From Gorsachius magnificus (Eukaryota; Chordata; Aves; Pelecaniformes; Ardeidae): 64,000 bases of DNA. The notes beneath the pieces are model-generated. The model made no database searches, had not been told where the DNA came from, and saw nothing but the letters and a program-made list of their open reading frames with translations. A program made the translations under genes and the position numbers. Where the stretch lies: positions 5,688,610 through 5,752,609 of the forward strand of contig CM067095.1 of the NCBI GenBank assembly GCA_034008185.1, written 5' to 3'. Positions 24,791 through 39,470 of this stretch are shown piece by piece (the first letter of the stretch is position 1; every line of letters begins with the position of its first letter).

Positions 24791-27001
24791 CAAGATTTTC
24801 CAGAAAATTAATCTTCTTGAATAAGCCTGGTTTAATTTCTGTGATAAGTTTGATTGAAAAGGCAACTGGATAAATGCGATACATTTAGGATTCTTGATAC
24901 ACACATACTGCAAGATATTCTGATAAAAATTAGCGCTATATAAATATCAATAAAGCATATTTTAAGTGGGGAACATATCGGCTAAGTTCTCAAAAAGTAG
25001 TGTCAATAAATAATAATCCACGTTTGCTACAGAAAGTAAAAGGATTTAAACGAGGGTTGCAATTATTCAATAGTTCCATCAATATCTGATAAAAAATATC
25101 AAAGCCACTGCAGATAAAAATCATAGATGCCAAGGACACCTGCTTATAAATAAATAAGGAGGAAGAGGGGAAGGCAGTTTTAGGCAGCAGCTTGGATTCC
25201 TCAAACCCCACACCTCATTAGGAAAAATATATCCCTAAGTAGGGCTGCACTACGATTATGAGGAACGAGGGCGGCCGCCCGCAGCCACTATAGAAGAGAG
25301 ACTACGCTGCTGAACAGAGCCACTTGCTTGGGGAAAGCTGGGAGGGTCACAGTGGACAAGCACCTCCATATGATCTTCCAGTGTAATGCTGCAACCAAAG
25401 GGAACTATGCCAACCCCTGAGCGGGGGAGGAGAGGCCACTTTTTCTTGGATACAGCAGGGACAGGAATGATCTTGGAAGGCTGGCTCAGTCTACAGCCTC
25501 CCCAGTAAGTCAGCAAGGCAAAGCTCTTCTGAACTGACAACCCATGGCAGCTACAGTCTAACCTGTGGTACAAACTTGGGATAGGCGCCTGGAATTGCTC
25601 CAAGTCCTTCTTATGCAGACCACAGAGATCGATCAAACTGCCATTAGAAAAAGCAGGAATTGCCAGCAACTATCCACGTGCGATGCACTTCAGATCTCTT
25701 CTTATTTAGAGCTGGGAACAAAAGTTGCCATCCTGGTGCTGACGGAGGGCAGCCTGCAAACCCTGCGGGTTCTCGTCTGTAGTTCAAGGCAGGGACAAAA
25801 GCATCGACGTTCTCGCTCAACAATCCACTCAAACCCTCCAAGCGTGCCATGTGAAAAACCCGTGCTTAGTACAGGAGGGTTTCAAATTCGTTACTAGGAC
25901 TCCGAGGCACCACAATAACACAATTAAAACACCACCAGATGTGTGTCATATAATACATGTTAAAAAAAGAAAAGACATACTGAGTGCAGATACAACAACA
26001 ATTTGCTGTTCAATTTAATTCAGGAATGAGTACCATCCCTATAAACCCAATATATAAAACATATGCTACTGTAGGCATGCATAAATTGCATGCAATTTTT
26101 TCCAGATAAAGCTGCACGTGCAATTAATAAACTAAAGTGAAAGAAGAAAAGAAACAAAGTAAACAAATAAATACAAAGGCTGCCCAGGGAATGACGAGTT
26201 TTACAGAAACTGCTGTCACAGATCTCAGCGCCGAGCAGACGCGGCCACAGCTGCGAGCTTGCACCCTTCCCTCGGCAGCACGGTCGCACCCCGGCCTCAG
26301 TTCATCTTAAAAGGGATCTTGCATGTAGCAGAAACAGACACCAACCTGAGACCCGACCAGGCTTTTTGCCCAGCACCAGCGTAAGGTTAAGCTACAGTGG
26401 CACAGTTTAAATCAGAGGAGATAGCAGTCAGTCTTTCACATACACAGGATCAGGCCTAATATCGCATGGTTTCAGCCATTCTGCAAACCAGCCCACAATC
26501 ATGACCCTGAACTGATCTTCATTACCTCCCCCTGTTATTTCCGAAGACCCTGTAAAACCTAGGAGAAAGGCTCCAGAGTAGCAGCAGCTTGGGGAAAAGC
26601 TGGCATTAACGGCAAGAGAACCACCGCTTCAATGCAGAGGGAACTGATGGGTGGTTGGCACGAGCTGTGGTGTGGTGTGAACTTAGCAAAGCAGAGATCA
26701 CCCCCACACACACCACCATGCACATTTTTATTCCAACTTCTACCTTGTTGTAGTCAGACCTACGATTTGCTTTTACTGCTAACTCAAACTCCACCAAGCC
26801 TGTACTTGCATTGCGTCTAGACTTCCCGGGATCTGTCCTTTCCCTGGCAGAAGTCTTTGTCCGCCAGCCAACTGTCCCTCACCACCCACAGGCAATGGAA
26901 AGCTAACCATAGCTGCTTCACTAAGTCCCAACAAGAATCAGAGCCATTTTCTTCAGGCTCCCCGCACTAGCAGATGAACCAAAAATCAGAGCAAACCTTA
27001 C

Positions 27002-27287
27002 ACTTCTGCAGGTCTGAAAAGCAGGTCCCTGGCTCTGCACTTGAAGCAGAGGCAATCTGAAACACCACTGCTGCCTGGTTGGGACCACCCGTTGTGATCG
27101 GTCAAGACATTAGTGTTGTCAAGGAAACTTTCAGTAAGGCCATGAGATCCTCCACCATCACTGCAAGTTTTTTGATTTGCGAAAACAGTGTTATAACTAC
27201 CAGAGCGAGCACAGGCAGCTCCACAAAGAAACACAGAAGCAATTTCCTCTAAATGCCCAGGGGACATCCTGTTTGCTGTTCGACACC
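27002..27287 (-). other. Exon-like block of unknown status (possible cryptic or non-coding exon)
   Basis: The minus strand has a convincing acceptor (GAGTTTTTTGTTTTCTTCAG ending at 27288) and a donor-like AGT-GTAAGG at 27001. Between them one frame is open throughout. The block is 286 nt, and its open frame would end in phase 2 and meet a stop when joined to the ATGAAG exon. It does not resemble any family segment I recall. It could be a poison exon, a non-coding exon, or chance. Confidence 0.2.
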
Positions 27288-28754
27288 CTGAAGAAAACAA
27301 AAAACTCAGAATAATTACAGCTGAAGCAACTAAGGTGAAGCCCTTTGGTAATTTTCAGCCCTGAATAACTAAAAAGGGGTGACAATTATTTTAGCTAATG
27401 ATCACTGAACTTTGAGATTAACATTCGCAGCTGGGGAACGGGAAGCAGCTCTTTAGAAGGCAGCACTGCTGTTCGGCTGAGCCCAGAGCTCTGCGAAATA
27501 GCTGGTTGACGCTTGCTATCATCATGGGACACAGCGCATTACCAAAAGATCCAAGGAGGCAAAGAAAGCAGAGAAAGCTCAGTAAAGACGGACTGGGAGC
27601 CTGCCCTACCTTCTTCCTACATAACATAGACTGCACCAATTTTTGGTGAAGGAATACGCTTCTTTTTGGCCTATACTGTACTCTCATGGTGTGCAGCACA
27701 AGAGTGGCTTGGCACTAACTATATTTTCCCTACAACCGTAGTTTTTAAAATTACTCAGACACAAAAGGACTGGCCGAAACACTGTAGCTTAGAGCAAAAA
27801 ACAGGATCTGGATTTCATGCTGTATTTCTGTCATGACAGAAAAGCTAACTCAAGTGCCCTTGTTCTGAGTGCTCTTCCTGACTTGTATGCCTCCGAAATC
27901 CAACCCCAAACTGTTTGGCTCAGATTATTCTTCTTGTGATGGTTACAGACAAAGAAAAAAAAAAAAAAACCCAACACACTAGCATGCTCTGCTGAAGAGT
28001 AATCTTCTCCCTGCAGCCGGAAGGCCATGATCCTCCAGATGTGTAAACTGCATCCTGATACAGCTGGAAGGGCAAACGGGGGAGTTACGACGAGGCAGAC
28101 ACTCACGTCACCCACTGAAGGTTACCCAGCTGGTCTGAACTGCTCCCTGTGGGGTGACACATCCTCTCCTCGCCAATTCTGGAGAGCAAAGCTGCACTGG
28201 TGCCTTTCAGAAAGGAGTCAGGCTGGGCTTGGGGATGAGTTGGGTTCAGAGGAGGGGAAACCTGCCTAAGGCAGGCCCAGAGAAACGCAAGGCATTGCGC
28301 CTGCATCGTTTCACAGAGGCCACAAAGGCTTGTCAAGCACCAACACAGACAAGTCCACTAGTTCAACTAAAAGCCTGATCTGAAGCTGATTTAAAACTGC
28401 TGTAAATGGTGCATAGCATATAGCTTATCGAGCTTTAAGCCAAACCTTAGTTTTCTTCAGGGTAAATAAGTTATGAATCAGTCTAACTTGAACTGGAACA
28501 GGCAGCTTTTAAAGCAAAATTAAAGTAACAGCCCAGTTAAGTTAGACTGCTGGAGTCCTTCCCTTAAGAATGATCTTAGCTGCAGGAAACACTTATCGTC
28601 CTTGTCACGTTTGGTGCAGAAAGGTATTTTAAAAGTAATAAGCATCGGTTTTCTTTACTTGTTCAGTGGGAAAGTCTAGAGTTTTACAAACAGTACCTTA
28701 GAGATAACGTAGTAATAGCAAGATGCATTTATTAATGATCCTACAAATATTTCC

Positions 28755-28905
28755 TGAGAGCATCTCCAAATGCTCTGCAAATACCCATCAAGTTTAAACA
28801 GCAAGGATGCACAGTGGGTGGTATTATCACCCCAGTTCCTCAGAAGGAATGGAAAGATCAGATGACTTTGGGAACATCGAGCAGTGGACCTGGGATAAGG
28901 CTAGG
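28755..28905 (+). mobile_element. MIR/CORE-SINE-like relic, diverged
   Basis: The plus strand shows ATGCTCTGCAAATACCCATC followed by GTGGTATTATCACCCCAGTT, then AGATCAGATGACTTTGGGAA. The order resembles the MIR-type GCACTTTACAAACATTAAC, GTATTATCCCCATTTTACAG and GTGACTTGCCCAAGG blocks. Divergence is high and no flanking direct repeats can be made out. Confidence 0.5.
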
Positions 28906-31900
28906 ACTACAGCTATAGAGAAAACTGGATGGCTAAAAGCACTGCAGCTTTTAATAGCAACCATCTTGCATCTTAACCACAAGATCATTCTCCCTGGATG
29001 ATGTGTAAGTAAATATTTCTTAGAAAGAGAGTATAATGTTAACAGAGTAGAGCTTGCTGAGAAAGCGGAAAAAAAAATTTAAAAAAATGAATTGCTGCTT
29101 TTTTGGATACTGCATGGAAACCCCTTACCTCCACAGGAAATATTTTAGTAAAAAGAGGCAGAGAGATACAGCATGAAAAAATGAAGCCATCAGATGGGAA
29201 GATTTTGTGGAAGAGGGGTGAGGGAGCACGCCTTCGCTCCTGGGAAGATACAGTGGGATTTCAGGACTGCTCTTTAGACATGGGACAGTGAGGTTTTACT
29301 TTGGGCAGAAAGACCTGTGTCTGAGTGCTGGCAGGAGGCCTCAAAGTACCTTGGATACAGATTTGGGAAATGACCAAGGCCTGTCACACCACGGGATCTT
29401 TACAAGCAGCAGTGGGGCCCAGAACTGCTATAACCAGGGGGAACAAAACCGAAAGCTCAACCCAGAGACCAAAAGTCAGCAAAAGGACTTCTCTGAACTG
29501 TAGCTCTTTCTGTAAGAACGAGCGTGGGAGACGGAACAAAGCCCAAAATAACAAAATTCACCAAGGCAGAACTACGGGTAGAGCTAGACAACCAACTAAT
29601 TATTCAGATCTTTAATGTTCCCTTGTTGCTGCCAGTGGATGAGCAGCAAGAGGACACTAGAAGTAGCAAGTGGGAATGGCAAAAGCCTCTAAAATTATGA
29701 TGCAAAAATTGAACATGTCTCCTAGAGCTGTAAAACTGGTCTCAGGTGGAGCTTTTGTGCTAGCGGTTGTCTCAGTCGACATGCAAATTCCATATAACAG
29801 CACATGTCTAGATAACATTGCACTATAAATATCCTTGCTCAAAACACTTTACCTTACTGCTATTCACAATGTACCTGACAGCTTCCTATTTAAAACAATA
29901 TTACTGCTAAAGGAAACCATTAACAGAGGGCTAAAGGAAACAATCTTATTCACTGAACCAACACTGTTGTCTTGGCAAAGCAAAACAATTAACATCTGAC
30001 TTCACAGGAAAATATATTAGCACAACAGATGCATGTGCATGTATTTTGGCCCTTTGGTAAAATGCACTGTTTTGAGGCCAGATGTTTCTGTTCATGCCAA
30101 AGAAGAATCCAGCTGCATCAAGCTGTGAATATTCCTTCTGATCTGTCAAAATCTGCTATGAACTAGAGGAGAAAAAAACAGAACTAAAGTTTGAAATAGA
30201 AGTCTGTTTTCCACTGGGGATTTTACCACCATCTGTATTTTAAAAGCTTTAGTACAACTGACAGAGTCTGAAAAAGTTTGCAACACAATAGGTAGAGCAC
30301 ATTGAAATACCATTCAGGTAAGGTTTCTGGTAGAGTTGAAACATATGGTAAAAGACTAGTTTTGTGCACATTTTTTTCCCCTTAAAAATCAATTTATACT
30401 TATTAGTTGGATTTACAACATGTTTAAATTGTGCAGCCTTTCTTGTAATGTGCTGCCATTACGAGCTGAACTCTCATTACTGAGATGACAGAGCAATATT
30501 GAATTACTGGGCAAACAAGGTCCTTTTTCAAAAACACCAGAGGTGATTCTTTTTCTCACGGTTTCTAAAACCAGGGTAGGTTTTTTTTTTTCCTTTCATT
30601 AACAGAATTACTATGGATTTGCACTGATGCAAGAGTAAAATGATAGCCTTTTCCTGAAACCATAAAAAACATTTAAAAAGAAGCCAAAATAGAAACAGAA
30701 TAGCTAAACATAAAACATGAAAGCATCTCGTAACAAGGTAAGTTCATAAACTAGGCCATGTTTGTCAACGCTTGGTACTGTCCTTCCTAAAAACCATCTG
30801 CCTAGCAGGACCAGCGTGCTCCCACCTCGCAGCCCACCGGTGGGGTGGAAAAGCCCGTAACTCATCTCACAGAAACCTCTGTTGTTTTATCCCCCCAAAC
30901 CAGCTCCTCCTGCCCACAGGGGGAATGCAGCAGCAGGATCAAACAGTGACTTCTATTCAGTGACTAAGTGGCTGCACCTTTATCTTCTGGTGAGCCCCAA
31001 AGCTGAGGTTTTCTGAAGTGCCTCAGGTACCTTGACTCCTAAAGGCATCAAGATTCCAGTCTCTCATGTTCTACCCTCAAAATTTCAGCCTTAAAAAAAT
31101 AAATCTCCTGAAACAGACAAATATAGATGGTATAGTGCAAAGGAAGCGGACTATAGCTGGATATATCTGAACTGAACTCAGTTTAAATTCTGATCTTCTC
31201 CGGTTATCGCCTCCTCTCCCCATTTGTACTCCAGCACTCAGGCAGCTGCACTGCCTTCCAGGTGCGCGGCACAGCTTTGCCACTGACAGGGTTATCTATT
31301 TTACAAAGAATTATGCTAGCAGTGAAAATCACAGTAGAATTGTTTTGAAAGAAGCAAGCCTCAGATGGACAATTTAGATTTCACAGAAGTTGAAACAGGA
31401 TTTGCAGGTTCAAATTATTAATCAACACCCTGCCAGGCAGGGGCCAAGAGCAATCTGCCAGTGCTGAGTTTTCTTGGACTTAGACTGCAAAATCTGGATT
31501 TTAGATTGACTCGGTGGGGAGAGGAGTTTTTGTGCCTAGAGCCCTTTCCTTCTGAAGCATCCAAGCAAAACCAATCCCGGTTTTAGGCGAATATGCAAAC
31601 TTACAGATGGTGGGGGAAGTTCTTCCTCCAGGAAACTGGAGGTCCAGGGGCTTTCTGAGCCAGTGGACACGGTGCATGTGACAAGGTTACTTCTCTGTTG
31701 TTAAAAGCACGCTCCAGCTATGACAAGACATTACAAACTGGACATGAGGTCACACGGGGCCTTTCTTTTGTTAGCAAGAAACGTGGAGAAAAGAGGCCAA
31801 AAAAAGGCAGGTGCCCTTGGAGTACCCAGCCTATTGCTGCAACAGCATCTGTGCTCCCACAGTGACAATTGCGATGACGCAGGCTGCTCTGGCAAGGAAG

Positions 31901-34900
31901 AATTTAATTGTAATAAGCACCTCGCACAACGTAACAACACTTAATCACCGAGAAACACACAGTGGGTGCCTCCGGTCACATCAGGCTAGCTTTAGCATCC
32001 TTTTGCTTGACCTATCCGAAATTCTGCAAACCAGATTTTTTAAAGAGAACGCTAACTAATATTGATCTACAAACAAAAATGTAAAACGGGTAGAGGCATA
32101 TTCCACCATTCGCTGCATATTCCCCATCACAGTCTCCTGGGGAACAGTCACTGGAACTACTTAGCAAGCCGCTGGTCAGGAGAAGCAGCGGCATGGATTT
32201 GACGTGCCTCTCAGCCGCAGCTCGATGGTGTAGTTCAGAAGAGCACCCCATCTGTGCAGACACTCAAAACGCAGCTCTTGTGCCAGAAACCGCCCCACCT
32301 CCCGCGTTCCTGGGCTCGGAAGGGGGAATCCTGCAGCCCAACCGTGCTGGCGTTTGGTGCAATAAGGGTTCCTAAGCAGCTGCTCGTGCGCTCACATCTG
32401 AAGCCCCGGAGCAGGAACGGCTGAACGTTTCAGGGCCCACGTGCTGAGGGCAGCACCCCTCGCGCTGGGGACCAGGCGCGAGCAGCAGAGGGGTAGGGGG
32501 AAGGGGCAAGCCCAGGTGTGAGAGAAGATGCACATACGTCCGTGCACGTGAACGAGACAGGACCGCCCAACGTACGAGCCGGACAGCATCCGCTCCAGGT
32601 CTCCGCTCTCCTCTCCAGTGTACATCTTTATTAGAAAGAAGCGTTGCAAGATGAAAATCGGGAGCTTGAGGCCAAAATCAAACCAGAAAAAACAGGATAC
32701 GCTCCCACAGCCCTTGACTGAAAATGGTGATTTACTTTTTCTTGATTTTTACCTTAACTGTCTCTCAGCGAGGCTGGCTACAGACGTGTCACACTGCTGC
32801 TCCTGTTGCACTATATTATAATAATACTTGTTTCCTCTTGCCAGCTACTCACCAAGGATTACCCCCAGCACAGCCCTCCGTTCTTTCAGATCTAGTCAGA
32901 AGGCAAATTAGTCGCAGCCTGATGGGGGAGCACTAAATTTTTCATTACAATCTTTCTCCGGAGGTTTGGTGTTTAATAATTTGTACTGTATAAAATTTCA
33001 CATATGGGAAAACACGGCACCACACAGCCTCTCCAGATGCCTTTTTTTTTTTTTCTTGTTGCTAATCATGTGAGCCCCCCAGCTAAAGGAGTGGATTTAG
33101 GGCAATATTAAAGCTTTATACTTTAATGGGTAAAGCTCAATTTTATTTTTGAGAAGAACACGCCACATTTGTGAATTCCCATTTCACTGAGGATCAATTT
33201 TCAAACAGGCTTTGTACCCGGGCTTCTTGTTCCTGATATACCATGGAAACATAAACCACGTAAGCAGCTCGTAGTACTATGAAAGACGCACACCCCTGCT
33301 TAGCTGCTGCGAAGGCTCTTCAATTCCTTATGATCAGTCCAAGAGTGGTGGTGGTTGTGCAGGGGACATCTGTAAGACAGCCCTGACATCATCTGCTCTG
33401 GTTTTCATCATATAATTTGGCAGAAGAGTCTCTCAGATTGGTCATAGGAACTTCAAATCTCTGAAAGTTTTAGCTACAGCCTTAATCAGAGCTGAAATGA
33501 TTTAACTTCGCTGCTGCTCTCCTAAACCTCCCCCCAGCCACCACCCTTCTTCCTTCCCTGCACAGCCTGGAAACCACAGGGCTGCTGTCATGCATGGGAA
33601 TGCAGAGTCTTCTCCCATCTTCCCACAAAATTGCTTTCTCCCCACATTTCTGATGAGAAGAACAACCTGGAACACGCTTTCGGGATCAACGACAGCTGGT
33701 GCAGAGGACCAGCACAAGGTTTATGCACCAGCTAAGACCTTGGAAAGCCTCATTGTAAAGACTTTAAAGTGGAACCTAAGTAGGTGACAGATTCTGCAGT
33801 TGGTACTTCACAGCAAGTGACCCATCATGTAATCTACTTACTGCTATAACCTACTAAGTGCCATACCGTTTCTCATCCCTGGGCATTTTCCCCTGGGTCT
33901 TCCAGAATCCCTTTATCTTCTCAGCAACATACCCAGATCTCAGTAACGACACACTGCTGCGGAGCATGACAGATAGGAAGGGTAAGCGAAAGGGAAGAAG
34001 AGGTGCTGGCAGAAAGGCAAGAGACAGATTCCTTGCATGGCTCAGACAGGAATAGTTATACAATGGTCAGCATTTTGAGGAGTAATTTGAATTATGTGAT
34101 GAACTCTGGAGTACACCTCCCTTTAAAAAGAAGCACCCCAGCGATTATGTTCCCAGGATGACAACTTACAGCATCAAGTCCTTTCCCTCTTCTCCTAAAC
34201 AGCCTCCTAAGTAAATTCAGGAAATGCACACAGGGTAGGACAATAACCACCTTTCACAATACGGTTTTAATTCAATCACAGTTACTTCCATCTGCTCAAG
34301 AGACCTACAGACCGCCTTAAAATGAAGTGCTTTGGTGCTATGATGGATTTCTGACTTTCCATAGAGACACCAGGTGATAAAGGGCCCGTTTGAACTAGTG
34401 TGGTAAAAATTTACAGTATTTTTTGACAAATCTCATGCTTCAACAGAAAGGAGAGATTCCAGTTTTGCCATTAAGGGTCTCTGTGCCCCCACATCGTGGG
34501 TGAAAGCCAGGTTTTACTCTACCAATCAGGAGCAGTACTGGGTGGGGTAAAGTAAAGCTGTTACCATGGATAAGCATCCGCTCAGCTCTCAGATCCTGCA
34601 GTATGCTGGCAAATATATCAAATGACCTAGAACTGGGAAATAATGACCTTGAAAGTGAGCTTATTTCTGGTTTTACCCATCTTTAATATCACAGCTTAAA
34701 CTAAATCAACCACACATTTTAAGATCTATATTGTATCCTTCCAAATCTATCTGAAAATGCTGAAGTCTTGAAATGTTATTTGTTGAAGTGCAGAGCTTAT
34801 TACAGGTCAAAATCTTACTCGCCTTCTAACCGATTATGTGTGTTACTTAAGCCAGTACAACTGATACAGGAGAGACAGTTCCCCAACAGTGAACCTTCTT

Positions 34901-37900
34901 AGTGACTATGAAACTATGGAGATAAACTTGTCAAATATGGTAGTCAAATTTAAATATAAGAAAGGAATATATGTATTTAAAGTGTTTTCTAAATGTCTTT
35001 ATGTTGAGTTCCAGTTTCACTGGCACATATAGGTCCTACTGGGTGAAGACTTTCAGCCCTGCAATCCTTACATTTCTCACCACGTAGCTTTATGAGGACT
35101 CAATTAGTGGCTGGCTGCAAGTGGCAATGTGATGCTACCTACGCAGGGAAGAAAGTAACCTTGAGGAGATTCACTCATCTCAAGGTCTAGCAGTCATTTC
35201 CATGAAATCCCTGGCCAGGAAAATACACATATGGAAACGCAATAGAGGCAAAGCCTCCATGTCAAAGAGCAGATTGGACTCGTGCCATCAGGCCCATGAC
35301 AGCAATCCCTAATTATCCAGGACATGTGCTTATCCAGCAAAACCAAGATGGTCGTCCAGCAGACAGGACAGCACTGGGGTTAGCACACACGACACGAAGT
35401 CAAGTTCTACCTCTAGCTCTGACCTTATCTCCACTGTTGCCCCCTCCCCTTTTTTTTTTCTTCTTAAATAGAAACCAGTTATACATAATGCCATTAAGCT
35501 CAGTTTGTGAGGCTGAGTTTATCTGTGACTGCCAAAAGCACAGTAATCTTCAGTACAAAGTATGATTACTCTGTCATCATGCATCTCTACAGATAGCAAT
35601 GCTCACGTGGTAGCCTGTGAACGGGAAGAGGTCAAACCACTGATGTTAAACCCGTGAGGCCTGAGAGCTAAAGGACAAGCTGCAGTATCAGGTTTTGCCA
35701 GAGGAAACTCATCCTCGTTCTGGGAGAAGGATTTATATCAACTTACACCAGATAAGGAACATGGGAAATAAATACATAAGTCAGAACTTACTAATGGGTA
35801 TTATTTCTCAGATAGTAGCAAGTTAATGCTATATAGCTAGGCAACAAAGCCATTCCATCCTTGATAAAGGCATAAACACACTAAAGGAATAATCCCTGTG
35901 TGACATGAGGTTACTTGTGCATTCATAAAATTTTCACTGCTTCTGCCAGCACTGCCTTTTAAAAAATCACTGTTCTGTCCCAGCTCGATCAAACCCTGCA
36001 GCCCATGATTTGCTTCTCCTTCAGTATGCACTAACATCCAGAGAATCCCATTATAAATCTCTCTTTAAAGGATAAATAGAAGTCTGCTGCATCACAGACA
36101 AACCAGTAGCTTGACCCAATTTCAGTAATTCCATACTATTTCCAGTATCAATTTATCTATCAGTTACACCCTGCCATGAAAACACCAGGGTCACGCTTTG
36201 CACCCAGGCCCTGTTTCCAAAGAGGAGCTATGGGAAACAAAACGCTGTCATTTCTGGCGCACCACCACTGCGGGTGTTGGGGTCAGTCATCCACCCTGCC
36301 CACTAAATCTGCGTGATGCTTTATTTTACATGGATTTAGTAGGTGTTGAGTCCTGATCACCTCGAGTTATAGATCATTTTACTACTCAGTAGAAGCAGTA
36401 ATCCAACAGTAAGGAAAGGGTTAAGAACGAGTATGCTTTCCATTACTGTAACAGGTCCCTTCTTTTTATCAGTTGCCTTTGAAGACAGCACAGATTACAG
36501 AGTACATCACAAGTAGCAGACCCTGTTAAAATGAAGCACTGGTACAAGTTGCCATGCTAATGACTAGGAAATGGGTAGCTCTTCTTTACCTTGTGAAATA
36601 AAAAGCTAATGAAGAAAGAAATTATGATCTGATTCTATGTCAAGGAATCCAGCTTGAACCAACTCAATATTTGCAATCTTTTTCTTCCCCTTAAGAAAAT
36701 TCACACAGAAAAAACAAAGCTCTTAAGATACAGTAACTTACTAAAAACATTTACCGGGGGACAATTTTACATTCTTAGCTCAACACCCAATATTTATTAT
36801 CCTTTCACCATTCTGGGTGTGGAATCTGGGGGTACTTTGATAAATAGATAGATCCATCAAAACTTTGTAAGCACCACTTCTGCGGAAAGACAATTTGGGA
36901 ACCTTTACCAGTCATCTTGGACTTCCCTGGGCAGGCAGGGTAAGCAGCAGAACATAAGCTAATGAAAATGGCTATTCAAGAGAAACCTTTTTTCACCCTC
37001 TTAAGGACACTGAGGAAAGTTACAATAACATCCAGATTAGAGGTGAAAAGTCTCATGATAAAAAAGTTTAAGTCATCCTTTTTCAAGCTAGAATTAAGGT
37101 CATAATTATCTCTTCACTGTAGAAACACATAATACAGCACAATAAGACCTCCTGACGGGACAAGGTATTTTCTAAACTTTAGTGTAAGAAGACAGCTTAA
37201 GAACTGACAGTTTCCAAGGTTTGGGGTCTCTCCAGATATACTCATTAGTTATTGCAAAATATAGGATTGCTTCATTACTGGCATGCACATTTGAAAATAA
37301 ACACTCCGCTTCCTTAGACATTCAAGAAAGCCCCACTCAAGTAATAAGCCAAGATTCACACATGAGGATATGAGTCGTCAGAGCTCGGTTTAAATCACTG
37401 AAGTTCTGACTGGTTCAATTATACTGAGGGACAATAATGAAAGGAGAAGCCAAAACCAAACACCCGCCCTGGAATACTGAGTATGAAATCATGATCTAGA
37501 GAATTACACAGAATAACATTATTTCGAAGCACCTTTTTCTTCTGGGAAATGACAGCAGAAGAAAAGATGGTAATACCAAAGTATGATTTAAAAAAAAATA
37601 AAATAGAGAAACTAACATTGCATTTGTCTGTTGGTAAAGTGGAGGAAGGGGAAAACAAATTATTGTTAAAAAAGGTAGGAAACCTCCTCTGCCATCTCCA
37701 CCTGCAATCCTTCCACTTCCCTGCAATCAACGATATCCTGGGGCAAAAGAGACAGCTCATTCCTTGCAGCAGAAATTTCACAGCAAATGGTTTTACAAGG
37801 TCAGTGTTGCTTTATCAGCCATTAGTGAATCACTTCCATGGGAAAATTTACCCCAGATCGCTGGAATTGCCACATTTTAGGCAAGCTCTGAATCTAAATG

Positions 37901-37959
37901 GTTTACCCAAGAGAAAATGTAAGTGATCTAAACCCTGAATGTGCCTCCCTCTTTCAATG

Positions 37960-38340
37960 AGTAAGTTGCTAAAAACAAAACTCTGATGCCAATTTGTAAG
38001 ATTTAATGAATATGCGGACTGTTAAATGAATAGACTATGCCCCAGAGCTGCTCATTTAGGATGCTGCTGTTATAATAAAATTAGGTAAGTGTCCAATGAA
38101 AGCTCAGGACCCTGGGCTGGTGCCATCTAATTGAAGTTTACAAGTTTATTGGAGATTCCTTGCATCTTCTACATTTGCTTTGCAGAGTTTAATAGCTGGT
38201 GGCCTTGGCTCTAACTTAATTACAAATCAGAAAGGAAGGTCGTGTCAGCATGATAACATTTGGCTAAGCTGAAATGTCTGTTTCAGGCATATTTCACCTG
38301 TTCTCATCTTAATTTAACTGGACTAATAGGTCCTAATCAC
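37960..38340. promoter_or_regulatory. Candidate conserved non-coding block
   Basis: AT-rich, repeat-free, with TTATAATAAAATTAGG, CCATCTAATTGAAG and TTAATTACAAATCAG words and no coding frame. The composition suggests a developmental enhancer. No direct evidence. Confidence 0.3.
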
Positions 38341-39049
38341 ACAGAACAAATGGGTCTTTAAAGTAAAGACATAAAATTAAGGGCCAGGTCCTGCATGTCC
38401 TTGATCGCCAGTGAAAAGCGCTGGGAGTTGGTAGCACCGAGCGCCCGCCAAGCAGCCCCCAGCTGCAGCTGAAGATGAGGATAGACAGCGTGGTCAATCC
38501 CCATCAAAGAGATCCCAGGAAGGCCCAAAGCAAGGAGGGGAACCAGCCCTGGGTTAATCCTTGTGAACAACTATGAGGTTAGAGCCCGAAGTCATCCCAA
38601 AGGGGAGAAAATGGCAGGTGTAAGTGGAGTGAAGGACGCTACCAGCTGCCTGTGCAGGGTTAAGCAGTCTCCAGGCAGGGGCGCTGGTGAAGGAGCTCGT
38701 GTTTTACCTGGTGTCTGTCACACGGGATGAGGAGCGAGAGGTGGGGAGGGTTTCAGTAGGTTCAGAGGTAGCGCATACCCACGGCTTTCACATTTATTTT
38801 TCAGCACTATAACAATAACCTGCTGGAAAGACTTGATTGGCAGATGCTAAGTAAAACACTTCCGAGAAGATAAAAAAAGCCATGGGAAGGCAAGACCATA
38901 TAACTTTCTAGAAGATAAGACGGGAGCCTGTTCACCATAAACAAACCCACCTCCACTTCCCACATACACAGACGCATACTGTGCGGCGGTCCATTAACAC
39001 TCAGTATGTTCCACTGATTAAAAAGAAAATTTAATACATCTGTCGGAAC

Positions 39050-39470
39050 ACAGAGACAGAATAAATATCCTTATCGTTCCATTTACTGTAAATAATACTT
39101 AAGTGCAAGTCAAATATTAGCTATATTCAGCACAGCGTCATAACAAAACAGGCACTGCTAACATTATGGTCCCAAACTGTGTTATTCTTAATTAACATCT
39201 GACATATATCTGCTTTTGCAATCACCCATTACTGATTAAATGACAAGGCACGATGTCAGATGCATAATCTGATTGGTTAGTACTCAGTTACCAAGGTGTT
39301 ACATTTGGAAATTGCCTGTGAATTGATTTCTTTTATTGAATTAATAAGTGTTATCATATTGTACAGAAGGTAAAATTGCTACTGAATTTGAGCGATAACA
39401 TATAATTACAGAAAATCAAATCCTAATCTGCAGAGCCAAGCCAGGTGTCAACATTTTAATTGTAGTTAGG
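39050..39470. promoter_or_regulatory. Candidate conserved non-coding block
   Basis: A long AT-rich block with CTTAATTAACATC, ACTGATTAAATGACAAGG, CTGATTGGTTAG (CCAAT-box-like on the minus strand) and TTGAATTAATAAGTG. Free of repeats and of coding sequence. Confidence 0.33.
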
